Below, one piece after another: positions 46,604 to 58,560 of a stretch of 64,000 bases of DNA (positions within the stretch are counted from its first letter, which is position 1; the number at the start of each line of letters is the position of its first letter). A program made the position numbers and the translations under genes. The notes below the pieces were generated by a model. It did not search any database. It was given only the letters and a program-made list of their open reading frames with translations, and was not told the DNA's origin. The stretch lies in assembly GCA_038501195.1 (NCBI GenBank), contig JBBPUQ010000001.1, forward strand, positions 3,286,001-3,350,000, given 5' to 3'. This DNA comes from Nemania diffusa (Eukaryota > Ascomycota > Sordariomycetes > Xylariales > Xylariaceae).

Positions 46604-49263
46604 ATGAGCCTGTTCAACGCCATCCGCGGAGCTCAGGTGAGATGCCTGAGCCTCACCAGGCCGAAGACTTTTCCCTCGGTGCTACATGGCTGCCAATACC
46701 GTGCTAGAGGAATAACATCCACCTCGGCCGCCCAGCCTGAGAGTCCGATAAGATATATCCGAAACATTGGGATCGTGGCTCATGTTGACGCTGTAAGCTC
46801 GCGTCCCCGATCTCTCGAGAGAAATAGTCAAGACTGATTGGGGATGTAGGGCAAAACAACGACCACCGAGCAAATGCTCTACAATAGTGGCGCCTTGAGG
46901 CATGCAGGCAGTTAGTAGTACACTGCTATTTTGTCCATCTTCGCTGTCGTGAAGTGGTCTTGCCACTGGAATTTCATCACAAACTAATCTGCTGTGCAGA
47001 TGTTGATCATGGCGACACCGTTACCGACTTCTTGCCCATGGAAAGACAGAGAGGAATCACCATCCAGTCCGCAGCAATCACTTTTAACTGGCCCAAAAAG
47101 GAGGACCATGAGTCGAGTACGCGGCCGCATATCATTAATTTGATAGACACGCCCGGTCACGTGGATTTTCGATTTGAGGTCGAGCGATGTATGCCCATTC
47201 TTGACGGTGCCGTATGTGTTATCGACGGTGTGGAGGGCGTCGAAGCTCATACGGAGAGAGTGTGGTCCTCCGCCCAAGAATTCAAGATCCCCCGCATCAT
47301 CTTCGTCAACAAACTTGATCGTGACGGTGCCTCGTATAGGAAATCCATCCAGGACATCGGATCGAAACTCGGTGGCATGCCCCTAGTCTGCCAGATCCCG
47401 TGGTGGGACGGCGATGCAATGAAGGGCGTGGTTGATGTCATCACCGGCTGTGTTGTCAGTTTGGCTGGCACAGCCGATACCCCAGAGCTGTTATCCAAAG
47501 TTACTGTGGACAATCACATTAAGGAAGAGGCTGAGCGAGCTCGCGAGAAGCTTGTTGAGCGTCTCTGTGAGCAAGATGATGAACTACTAGAGCTATGGAC
47601 AGAACGTGGCAAAGATCTTCCTAGCGAGTCTATAAAAAAGAGCCTTCGACGTGTTTTGAGCAATGGTAATGGCTCCATCATACCTGTTTTCGCAGGCTCT
47701 AGCTTGAAGAATATCGGTGTCGTGGCATTACTAAACGCTGTCAATGACTATTTGCCAAGCCCCCTTGATCGTCCGGAACTTGAAGTCAGGATCGGCGAAA
47801 CGACTCGACGCCTCGGCCAAATCCTCCACCCCCAGCAAGCCTCAAAAGGACACAAGGAATCGCATGTCGAGGCCTTAGCATCGGTCTTCAAAGTAGTTCA
47901 CGATTCGCGTCGAGGCATGCTGACTTGGGTACGGGTGTACCATGGGATCGTGAAGAAGAACACCCCTTTTTGGAACACCCATCTTCAAGCTTTTGAAAAG
48001 CCTCTTAATATCATGCAGATCTCTGCCTCCCAGAATGTCGAGGTTCCGTACCTCGCGCCAGGGCAAATAGGCGCACTCACGGGATTGAAGACCGCCCGGA
48101 CAGGTGACACGCTGATGGTCATGTCCGCAAACAAGGCCCCGCCACCACAACTTTCGCACGTTCAGGTCCGACCGCCCGAGATCCCCCCAGCTGTAGCTTT
48201 TATCGTTCTGGACGCTTACTCGCCCACTGGGGCCAAAGCTCTCGAGATTGCATTGGACAATGCCTCGCGCGAGGATCCCAGCCTCAGATGGTCAAAGGAT
48301 GAGAAGACGGAACAATACACGCTGTCAGGCATGGGGACGCTTCATCTCGAGATTGCCCGGGACCGTCTAGAGAAGCATTACAATGTGGAAGCGATGTGGG
48401 GCAAGATCGTGGTCGACTACAAGGAAAGTCTGTCCATGCCGACGGCCCCCACGCGCGCCGTATTCGACAAAACAGTGGCCGGCCATGCGGGCATGGCGGC
48501 ATGCACGGTCGTTATCGAGCCTCTCGAGGCGCACTCCACCGATGCACTCCCGCACTTTTCCTACATCGAGCGAGACGGAAACGTCATCCAGGTGTTGTTC
48601 CCAGGGGACGACCACCCGTTCGACGTCGAAGCGACGCGGCAGCACCTCGTAAACGGCGCCATCGCCGGTCTCGCTCGGGGCCCGCGCCGCGCGTCCCCGA
48701 TGTACCGCTGCCTCGTGACGGTGACGTACGACGCCGCGACCGACTACTTCGGCGCGGCGTCGGGCGGCGCGCACCTCTCTAGCGCCGCCCGCAAAGCCGT
48801 CAAGGACGCCCTAGCCGCCGCCGCGCAGCGGCCCCACCCGCACGGCATCACGCTCCTCGAGCCCGTCATGCGCGCCACCATCGTGTGTCCCGAGGCCGCC
48901 GCCGGCGCCATCCAGCACGACCTACACTCAGCCCGTGGTGGACACGTCCTCGAGGTGCGCGATCTGCAGGACGGTAGCGGCGGCGCAAACGCAGGCGCTA
49001 ATGCCATCGGCGGCGGCAATGGCGCCGAGATCAACATCGACGACATCTACGCGCCGCCAGACTCGTACGATTTCCAGAAGTCGCTGCGCGAGACCCGCAA
49101 GGGCCGCCTGCGCATGCTGCAGATCACCGCCCAGGTCCCGCTCGCCGAGGTCCTCGAGTACGACAACGTGCTGCGCAGCAAGACGTCCGGCCACCACTCG
49201 TTGACCATGGCGCTTGATACCTTTGAGCGGGTCACGGGACCGAGGGAGAAGGCGCTTCTTTAA
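46604..49263 (+). CDS. MEF2: Mitochondrial ribosome-releasing factor 2 / elongation factor G2 (Mef2)
   Basis: Mitochondrial EF-G2-type GTPase that with ribosome recycling factor splits mitoribosomes after termination. Exons 46604-46792, 46850-46910 and 47000-49263 give 837 residues; introns 57 nt (GTAAGC...ATGTAG) and 89 nt (GTTAGT, branch CTAAT, GTGCAG). The N-terminus is Arg/Ser-rich and acid-poor, a likely mitochondrial presequence. The P-loop AHVDAGKTT is split by intron 1. Then GNVDHGDTVTDF, switch I RGITI, DTPGHVD (G3), NKLDRDGA (G4), domain II with LTWVRVYHGIV, domain III LSGMGTLHLEI, and domains IV-V to the end (MALDTFERV). The second intron donor could be read as GC-AG one frame off, but GTTAGT gives the family sequence RHAGNVD. 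The last quarter is far more GC-rich than the first. Confidence 0.93.
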
Positions 49264-49891
49264 CGTTGTCGCATCATGCGCGATTGTCCCGCCTTCTTTT
49301 TCCACCTCGCGCGTTTTCCAGGCCCTTGGAGTATCCTCGGGGAGGAAGTGTTCCGGTTATTATCTATCTAAACGTACATATGAATATCTATATTTCTAAG
49401 GTGTACTCTTATTAGTGAGCGTCTGGACTTAGCAAGGTCTAGGTTTTCTTGGGAATGTAACATGTTCTCAGAATCAGCTCTATTTTTTAGAATTCACCTA
49501 TCATATGGACTACGTGAACTGAAATATACTGTGTTCACAGTATCTTACGCCATCCTTCCGGTTGTATTCCCGCCCCGTAAGTGTGAAGATTTTGTATACC
49601 CTTAACGCATGTCTATTAGAGGTTGCGCATAACTTCCGTTGCAGTTCTATAGCCCAGCGATACCGTTCGTAGCTCATTGTATGGCTTTTGATATGCGATG
49701 GATCCCGTGCCGTTCCAACATGTCTCTCTCAAAATACATGTAGATGCACTAACCTTAGAGCCTAACTTGGAATTTTCGGCCTCGACCTCAGTGCCACTCT
49801 AGTCTCGCATGACCATTTGAAGTCAGGAGCGTAGCCAAGTAGCTTCCGGCCTTAAGCCTGCATATAGCCTAATGCATAGAAATTCTCTCTT
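49264..49891. other. Intergenic region between convergent MEF2 and TRM4
   Basis: About 630 bp for two 3' ends; no gene or repeat seen. Confidence 0.5.
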
Positions 49892-52539
49892 CTACGTAGG
49901 CACCTCCGCCGTCTCAGCCGGCTTTTCGAGCACCTCCTCATCACCGTTTGCCTCAGCCTCACCATCTTGCATAGTCACATCACCAGCCTCGTCAGCTTTC
50001 TCATTCGCCTCCTCTTTAATCTCCTCTGCGACGTCGGGATCAACAGCATCCGCTTCCAACTTGGCCGATTCTTTGAGGGTCCTATTAATAACAGGCGAGG
50101 TGTCGTTAAAGAGGCGGAGCATCATAGCTGCGCGGTCTTCCTTAGGCAGCATGAGGTTTAGCGAATGGAAACTCTTCCACAAGGGCAGAACCATGCGTTC
50201 CGAGAAATTAGGATCAGTGCCATCGGGCTCGACGCTTAGGAGACAGCAGCCCATGCCAATGTCTCGAGTGTGTTCGCCAATCTCGTTGAGCTTCTTCCAG
50301 CCATCATTGATAAATTTGGGAAACATCTCCTTTAAAAGCACGTGCAGGGTCTCTTTGTTCGTTAGATGAATAATCCGCTCGCTGCCTACGTAGCCGGCGA
50401 TGATGGGGAGGCCTTCGGATTGTATTCGCCAGCGGCACACCTCAGCAGATGGGGCGTCCTGCTTCATGAACATCTTGAGACCTCCATGGATGAACTTAAC
50501 TCCGCGGCCTTCGTTCTCGACTAATATTTCTCGAACCAGCTGGCTACTATAGTATATGGCTTTCGCAGGCTCGCCTAGAGCATTCCGTACCATAAACCGG
50601 TCGGAGGGGAATTGAGGCGAAATCTTGTAGAATGAACGTATGTTTTCGACCACTTCATGTTCTTTGGGTAGATATTTAAATGGTTCTTCGTAATTCCCTT
50701 CCGTACGTTTAACTCGTTTATCAGCTGAAGCGTTTGGTGCTGGAGACTCAGTTTGGTCCTTCTCAACCTTGGTTGTCTCAGTACCGAGAATGGCTTCGGC
50801 GATATTCTCTACCTTTTCAGAGGTAGGTGTTTCTGTTCTTTGCCTCTTACTGTCCGGAGGCTGTTCGGTCTCTGCCTCTTCAAGTGTTCTTTTAGAGCCA
50901 ATAGATGGAAGCTCGTCCGTTGGCTGTCCAATAGCAGCCTTAGATTCTTCTGCAATCTTCGCCTCTTGGACAGATGAGGTGCTCTCTTCACTCGGCACGG
51001 AAGTCCCATTTCCAGGGGCAGTCGGTGTTACGAGCTGGGATTTTATTTCCTCTTTCGCTTTAAACTCCTTTTTCTTTTCGAGAACTGTAATGAAGAACCC
51101 ACCAGTATTTTGCTGATGAGCGTAGACCCGCATACAACGATCAAGAGGAAGGCCAGAGCAGTCGCTTGTGTCTGGTCTGGGGAACATAGTTTGGGAGACC
51201 TTCCCAAGCGCTTGTCCTCCATTCAAAACATGTTGTTGAACTTCCTCCCAATTGTTCCAGATCTTGCCCGACTTATCCATGATCTGCCATTGATGCATGC
51301 CAGGATAACGCTTAAGTAGGGGAAGTCTGTCTTTGCAGTCGATGATCTCGACGACATCCGGGCCGCCGCAGCGTTCGATTGCTGAAACAACAACAGATTC
51401 ATTCTCGACAGGGTTCATACTGCAAGTGGAGAATACAACCCTGCCACCAACTTTCAGCAACTGGAGAGCCCTGACCAGAATTCGAGCTTGTGTGGCATGA
51501 AGACCCAAAGCATTTCCAGGCTGCCAATTCTTCCATAGATCGATATTCTTTCTCAGCGTTCCGTCTCCCGAGCAGGGGACGTCAGCCAGGATTCGGTCAA
51601 ACTTTAGGTATCGAGGAAAGTTGGGGTTTTCTGGGTCTCGTCCTATTCGAAGCGATGGGAAGAGCGTTGCATCGTGGTTTGTGACAATGAGATTTGGGGA
51701 GGAAAGTCTCTTGAGCTGATGGACCAACATATGGCACCGCTTATATTCCACATCGTTGGCGATGAGGAGTCCAGTAGCCCGCCCATGGTCGGCAGAGTCC
51801 TCTGCAGAGTCAACATCTTCCTGTTCGTTCCCAGGCAGCGCAGTCTCGCCGAATGATTCCATAAACTTTCGGATTCTAACCTCCTCGCCAGAGTGGATCA
51901 TCTCGAGAAGCTGAGCAGACTTACTTCCCGGCGCAGCGCAGAGATCCAAGACGGTCATACCGGGTTTGAGATCCATGACTAGAGGTGGAATCATGCTTAC
52001 GAGCTCTTGTCTGCTGATATTACCGACGCTCGTCTCGGAGACAAGGAACTTCTGGAAAGATGCAAAGGGGGGAAACTTGCGGACGACTTGCTTCGGTGTC
52101 GTCATGGAATATGCCAACTGGTCAGGGTACCAGGGGACAGGCTGGGGCGCTTGCACGACATCGCCGTTGAAATGTTCAATCTTTTCAATCTCTGGCGCAT
52201 ATCGCGTCTCCAAAAGCCGCTTGACGGCACGCGCATGGCCCTTAGATCCGCAAAAGCGGAAAGAATTGGGCAAGTCTTTACGTAGCGCTTCCCAGAATTC
52301 CGACTTCTCGGCATCGTCAAGAGGGAGGAGGCTGTTATAGAAGGCTTCTAGCTTTTCGTTGTTCTTGGAAATGCTTGGGGAGGATCGATAAGTGTCGACG
52401 CGAGGTTTTCGGTTCTCACCGCCTTTGCGGTCGCCACCCTTACGGCCGCCCTTTAGAAATTCAGGTCAGTTTCAGTTTCTGGGAGCTTATTAGTCCAGGC
52501 GGCGTCTTTGGAACTTACTCGGTGGTTCTTGCGACCCAT
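49892..52539 (-). CDS. TRM4: tRNA (cytosine-5-)-methyltransferase Trm4/Ncl1 (NSUN2 family)
   Basis: SAM-dependent enzyme placing m5C at several positions in nuclear tRNAs. A tiny first exon, 52539-52519 (MGRKNHR), is joined by a 68-nt intron (GTAAGT, branch CTGAC, CTAAAG) to 52450-49892; total 859 residues. The start MGRKNHRGGRKGG is typical. Motifs: SAM site LDLCAAPGSKSAQLLE, IANDVEYKRC, DVPCSGDGT with the release cysteine, and FSTCSMNPVENE with the catalytic cysteine. The central RDPENPNFPRYLKFDRI is the family hallmark. Residues about 490-600 are a low-complexity Glu/Thr/Ser/Pro segment, then a folded C-terminal domain (PFKYLPKEHEVVENIRSFY ... FINDGWKKLNEIGEHTRDIGMG), and an acidic tail. 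Without the short exon the protein would lack the Gly/Arg-rich start. Confidence 0.95.
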
Positions 52540-53222
52540 AGCGACGGTTGCGACGGTTGCGAACTGTGTGTTATAATAGTGTTGGCGTAATAAATCGTAT
52601 AAAGGCCTTGCACGTTAATTCTATTTTATCCCAGTTAGGAAGACGGGTTTCAGTAAAAATCCCAACGCAGGTCTGATGTCGCGTCGCTAATATGACCATA
52701 CGTGATAAGTTTGAAGTTTTCGGCGAAGCTCTTGGTAGCTTTTACCAATTGACGAACGGTTTGCTCTAACCCCACTAAGATACTCTGTATGCAATGTGGG
52801 GAGGATTTTATGCATCAAACACGCTAAACGCAAACCTTAATTCGTTGAACTGTAATTGATCACAACCCATATTCTTTCGATATTCATTTTTTACATCCTC
52901 TCTTATAAGGTAACATGAAGTTTTCTATCTTGAGATAAATTCATAGTGCCATATATATCTAGATTTTATTTAAAAAGCGATATCTAGTAGAAAGCATATG
53001 CGTGGCGGTGTTTGCGTAGTCATTTCCGCGCACGAACTACATCATAGATTAGCCAGTAAACTACCTAGGTACTGTTATACAAACCATTGCTCCAATGTCG
53101 TGCCAGCGGCATCATCTTAATTACGCGTCGGCATTCGCCTCACCAACGTTCATGGATATTTCGCAAAAATGAAGCATTAGTAATTTCATGTAACCCGTAT
53201 CCGTCATTCATTTGATATATCA
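52540..53222. other. Spacer between the TRM4 5' end and the aldolase-family gene
   Basis: About 680 bp; TRM4 promoter plus the 3' end of the next minus-strand gene. A CTACCTAGGTAC word occurs near 53062-53073. No gene seen. Confidence 0.5.
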
Positions 53223-54252
53223 TTACAATTTATGGGCACCTCCGGCCTCGTGCTCCATGATGTCAAAGGTCGGCTTCGCACTGAACCAGCCCGCCACCTC
53301 GGCGCCGACAGTCTTATACGTGAACGCCGCCTCCTCGTCGGCGACCTTGACCGTCACCCCGCCGCGCCCGGCAGCAGCCGCGTCGGCGAGTAGCTGCGCC
53401 TGGCAGCACCTCTCGAGGCTCATGAACCAAAACACGCAGCTCTCGATGGTCTTGCCGCAGGTCAGCAGGCCGTGGTTGGCGAGGATGGCGGCCTTCTTCG
53501 GCCCCAGGGCCTCGGCGATCGAGTGCCCCTCCTCGGGCCCCAGCACGATGCCGCCGAAGCTTTCGTAGAGCGCGATGTCGTTGTGGAAGGCGCACGCGTC
53601 CTGCGTCGTGATCTCGAGATTCCGCCCGAGCGTCGAGAACGCGCGGCCGTGGATGGAGTGGCTGTGTGCCACGGCGTTGATGTCAGGCCGAGCCTCGTGC
53701 ACGGCGGAGTGGATCATGTATGCTGTGTGCTATCGTCAGTGGGTGCCACTCATGATACTACTCGACTGAGTCAAGGCATCTATCTATCTCTTGCGCTTAC
53801 CTGCGACATTGAGGAGTCGCACTGGGCCGCCATCGACTATTTGGCCGTCGTGGTCCACACGGATAAGATCCGATGCTTTGAGCAGCGGCCACGCAACACC
53901 AAACGGGTTTACCCAGAACGTAGTTGCGTCAATGGGGTCCCGCACCGTGATATGTCCGGCAACTCTATTCCCGATCTATTCAGTCCAATGCCAAGCATAA
54001 GGTGGGTGTCTGGGGGAAACCGACTAACCCTTCATCAAACCCCAGCTTGGCAAAGATTCGGAACGCGAGCGCCAGTCTTTCTCTCAAGTATTGTCGCTCG
54101 TCAAGCGGATCTTTGAAGCTTGGCGGCTTGGGAAACTATACATATATATCTATTGAGCTTCAACTATCCGATAATGTTGGGACGGAATATCTTACTTCAC
54201 CCTTTGCCGCTGCACCCATTCCTGGCGTGCCTCGTGTCGAGTGAGGGGACAT
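53223..54252 (-). CDS. Class II aldolase/adducin family protein
   Basis: Four exons, 54252-54196, 54135-54029, 53964-53801 and 53722-53223, give 275 residues; introns of 60, 64 and 78 nt have GTAAG or GTTAGT donors and TAG/CAG acceptors. The fold is that of L-fuculose-1-phosphate aldolase, L-ribulose-5-phosphate epimerase and adducin heads. Visible landmarks: GVAGHITVRDPID, WVNPFGVAW, the zinc ligand pair in AHSHSIHGRAFS and the third histidine in LANHGLLTCG. This is the fungal type that includes the S. pombe meiotically up-regulated protein Mug14; its substrate is not known, and the active site appears intact, so an enzyme rather than a scaffold is likely. The last exon is markedly GC-rich. 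Confidence 0.9.
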
Positions 54253-55125
54253 CTTGATAGTTCGCAAGTGCACACCAGTAAGTAATGGGAAATGCCGAGG
54301 CTGTCTTTGAAGGAATCCCAGCGAGGATTTAGGTTGTTGAATATTTCGAGCACTGATAGGCACACTTATATGCGGGAATCTTCGCATTCTAGGGGTACTT
54401 ACCTAAATAAGCACCAATGCACCAGAGGGGTCACGGGTTCTCAGACTATCCGAGGTTCTTTGTGTAGTCGAGATGCGGAGAAGAGCTAGGGCGTGGTGAA
54501 GTAATGAAGGGCGCATATGTCAACCATTATTCACCCTGCTTTGACTTGCCTATTTTAGAACGAGTTTGTTATTGGAGGGCCCACGACAGTGGCTCCGTTG
54601 ATCGACTATAGCTCTTGGAATAGGTAAGGTATTCCCATGTGGACCGAACTATAAATACGGGCGACTTACCTATAACAAAAAGCATTATATCATATATGAC
54701 ATATGACTGACTGGTGGTCGCTATAATGGTTGAACAGCATCGGTCTCTTCATCGGTATATGTCGTAAGGCTTCAAAAGCGGGTAAGTGATTTTACTCGCC
54801 TTCGACTTAGCAATATCCAATTGTTTTCACAATTAGCTTAGATACAGGAGAGCATAGAAAGGACATGATCAAGAATAAGGATTCCAAGTTGAGCCATCTT
54901 TCATCAAGCGAGCACAGAGCGCGCGCACGATGTATGCATAGGGCGTTGCAACAATCATCTCCATAGCCAAACTCGTAGCCCATCCGCACATGAGATTCAC
55001 TACACACACTGAGCCTGAAGCAATCCGAAAGAAGAAAAAGAAACCGAGGAACAACAATCCAAATGACCTACACAGTGATCGCAAATTCCCGACACGTGGA
55101 AGTCTCAACAGGTTTGATGATGATA
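54253..55125. other. Intergenic region
   Basis: About 870 bp; promoter of the aldolase-family gene and 3' end of the dynamin gene. No supported gene. Confidence 0.5.
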
Positions 55126-57727
55126 TCAACGAGATCCCTTCAACACTTTCATTGCCTCCTCCAGACTCGTGATCTCACGATCCAGTTTCTCTCGGCGGCG
55201 TCTTACGGGCGCATCCTCCCCAGCGATCATATCAAGCTGGTCCTCGTTGAGGCTCAGGACCATGTCCGTATTGAATATGTTCAGTGGGCTCTGTTTTCCC
55301 GAAAGCAGGTAGTGGTGAACAGCCTGCTGGCAGACGACATCAATAAACCGCTTCAGCGAGACCTTGTAGTAACTCGCTAGCACGTCGTGCATGTACTGGC
55401 GGACGTGTTCCGAGTTCGCCTTGTCGACGGACAAGTTCTTGATCTGGGACGTCCGTAGGAAAAAGCCATCCTCTCCAAAGTCGTCGTGGGCGGTTGCGAA
55501 GCCTAGATTTTCTATCGACTCGCGCAGGCGCTCGACTTGCGCCTTCTGCAGGGTATCGTTGAAGTAGTGATTCAATGTTATGGGAGGGCCATCTCGCTCG
55601 ATCTCGAGGAGGAACTTTGCGTGGTTCATCGCCTGACGATATGATTTCTGTAGCTCCTCAAGCAGATACCCGTGCCATAATTCATCACGTACTCTTGGCT
55701 CGGGGCATGCATCCTTCACTGCCTCGGATATGAATAAGTGGACGTGGCTTATAATCTTGCCGATGTGCCGTAAGGTGATAGACTCCCATTTTTGTGATTG
55801 CTCCTTGAACATAGTTCCTAGAAGGCCACTTCCGAACTGATACTGAATGTAAGATGAAGCATGTTAATATAGAGAGCGAAACTTACGGTTCCCAATTCTT
55901 GCCCTCGGCTTGACCTATAGACGTCCTCGATATACAACATAATATCATCATCGTAGTCTGATTTAGGGATGACTAGGTCGTTTTCATACAATATGTCCTG
56001 GACTTCATCAAATAGCTCGGGCAAAGCAACTGCAAATGCACCTGACTTGAACTTCATTTTCGGTTTTTTAGAGCTCTCCTTTTTCTCATTATTGTCATCG
56101 CCGTCTTCATCGGTAAAGAAGGGCCGCATATGGCCGTTTACCGTCATTTCGTCCGCGTACAATTCATTTTGCTCAACGACGCGAGTGATCAGTCGAAGAT
56201 CATAGCACCTCGAGAGGATATTACCTCCGCTATAATTGGCACTCAGTGCGTCTCGTACGAGTGATTGGAAAGCCTCGCTGACTCTGCTGAGGTAAGCTCG
56301 CTGCGCTTGGTCATTGCTTCGTGATGGGCCCATCTTAGTGCGCTGCGTTCGAAGACTCATAAGTTCTTGAGCAAAGTCAGTTTTCAGCTTTGGGAACTCT
56401 TTCTTGATGAGGTCAACAAGGAGCTCATGAACACGGGTTCTCAAACATTCGATTCCAGCCCTACCAGTGTGGGCTAGAGCAGACCACGGAGCCTGGGCGA
56501 AGAATGCTTGTTCCATGACCTGTCCTTCCTTCAGGGTCTTGTCGGTATCACTAGGTCCGCGATTCTTGACAATATAGTAACCCAGTGTTAGCTCGCCTCT
56601 GTTCCCTACTACATGATCGATAGCAATTTGTTGCATTGCAGGCTCGATCGCTAGATCGGGCTTGGTGAGAACGGCCATGGTTCTCGTCATTGTTTGGTCG
56701 ACCTTTTTGGCTAGCTTCAAAATCTCCTGAGTAGCAGGGTCTACATTGCTAGGAATGATTGCTAGAATACTAGAGCAACGACTTGTCAGGTTCAAGGATT
56801 CATCAACTAAAAGTAGATTTATCATTTCTTACATTGTTCGTTCTTCCTTCACTGTAACAATCTAAGTCAGTAGGAGCTTGAAGGCATATAGGAAAACAAA
56901 TAAAGTCACATTATATATAACTTACTATAGCTTTTCACCATATTCATAACGAGTTCAATGTCGGCCTCCGTTGTTATGCCTGTGGTATATTAGACATTCT
57001 GCCCTATTTAGACCGGCTCGGGGTGATGCTACCTTGGGTCTCTTGCCGGAAAATTCCAGGGACGTCAATCACGGTAAAATGCTCTTCCTAAACCCCATTG
57101 AGTAGCTGCTATCAGATAATATTCAGTAGAGTTGTTCTCACGTCTGGGCCAGTCTTTTCAATCTTGAGGATGTGTTCGCTAAAAGCTGGGAGAGGGGATC
57201 CATCAGATGTAGTAGCATTAGTGCTGCCTCCGATCCCCATAGCCTCATTTACCTGTATCTTATTAGCATGGTCTTTCCCTACTAATAGAAAAACGCACAT
57301 ACGTCCGTGAATATCTGGGCGAGAACCTCCGAGGAAAGATCTTTACATGTACGCTGGAAGTTCCTCAGGCGAGCTTGTTCATTAGGGTTGGCAGTTGCAC
57401 TGGGAATAATCGATATCGTAATGCTCTCCTCAGGATCACGACGGCAAGTAATCTGCGTCGCATACCGAGTACATAGCTCTGCTGCACGAGGGAAGGCGAA
57501 TCCAGTCAAGTTCTCTAAAACAGAGCTTTTCCCCGACGACTGGTCTCCGACTACTACCAACTACTGATTTTAGCTACGTTATTGTAAAGAGCAACGACAA
57601 GACATACCTGAGGCAGAGAGATTTTTGAACCAACAGTCGAACCAAGGAGCTCTCGTAGCTTGTCGATCTTACTTAGAATAGCCAAATTGCCAGAGCCCGA
57701 CTGCTCGTTGTCTGTGGTTCTGGCCAT
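55126..57727 (-). CDS. Dynamin-like GTPase, fungal Mx-type
   Basis: Large GTPase of the dynamin superfamily without PH or proline-rich domains. Eight exons: 57727-57608, 57560-57303, 57252-57142, 57087-57033, 56979-56926, 56851-56833, 56769-55887 and 55836-55126, total 736 residues (741 if the upstream ATG at 57742 is used). G motifs: GDQSSGKSS (45-53), DVPG in HFTVIDVPGIFRQ, and TKPD in AVLTKPDLA. The stalk follows, with an acidic/Lys-rich insert DEDGDDNNEKKESSKKPKMK, and the GTPase effector region ends with RREKLDREITSLEEAMKVL. All six introns of the GTPase part are short (47-74 nt); exon 6 is only 19 nt, encoding the middle of MKEERTI. By family these proteins bind membranes or nucleoprotein; in fungi the paralogues are numerous and mostly uncharacterised. 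Frame continuity through all eight exons supports the model. Confidence 0.88.
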
Positions 57728-58560
57728 ACTCAAATGTGTCAAGGACGTTGGATATGGATTATTATGAGAGAAAGAAGTGTTTGGTGATTAAGTTCATCTC
57801 CGGGATAGCAAGGCAGGCTGAAGAGAACTGTACTAGATATATACCCACTAAGATTGTCCCGAACATGGCCAACAACTGAATTGGCCTCATCGCGGGTATA
57901 TGCAGCTTTACAAACGGCACGTTGGCCTATGTTTCAGCCTCGATATGCGCCCCTACCAACAGCTGCATAGAATGAATGAAAGAGATTGGCCCATTCCTAT
58001 GTATCTGCAAACGCAAGCGCTGAGTACTTGTCCAGTCCCCAGCAAGTTAGGACTTGCTGAAAAGAAAATCCCTGTTCTTCCAGCTTCCATGTTTCACTCA
58101 CAAACTGACAGACTGTAAATACACATAGATATGTGACTGGCGAGCTTCCTAGTCAAGGTCGTACGCATAGTCATGGCCGTTTGGGGCGGAGATGCTGCGC
58201 CACATGGCCCAAAGAGCGACCTCAAGTCTGCCCTCCGGAGAGCCTCCACCACGGGAATCTACATGGGCGATCTGAGAAAGACAGGCTTAATCTTTGTTTA
58301 AGTGTATAAGTCTTTTTGAACGAGTAAGGATTTTTTTTTTTTTCCCTCTGGACTTGCTCAAAGCAGGCAAGGCTCAAGATGATAGCAAACAACCATTAAT
58401 GATGATTCAATAAGCCCTCTTCCATTTTCTTCTGTTTTTGCGGGTAGTGTGAAAACGATGGAGGACTAAAGCATCAGGTAAACGATGTAGAAGTAGAGAA
58501 ATGAAACTCTCGAATCCGTGCGGAAGAAAAAGAAAAGTTTCGCTCATCTCCGTTTGCGTC
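57728..58560. other. Spacer between dynamin-like and ankyrin genes
   Basis: About 830 bp; dynamin promoter and the ankyrin 3' end. A poly-T run lies at about 58331-58343. No gene seen. Confidence 0.5.

Noticed and set aside
48367..48774. Arg-rich ORFs on both strands
   Set aside because: Frame-shadow ORFs caused by the high GC of MEF2.
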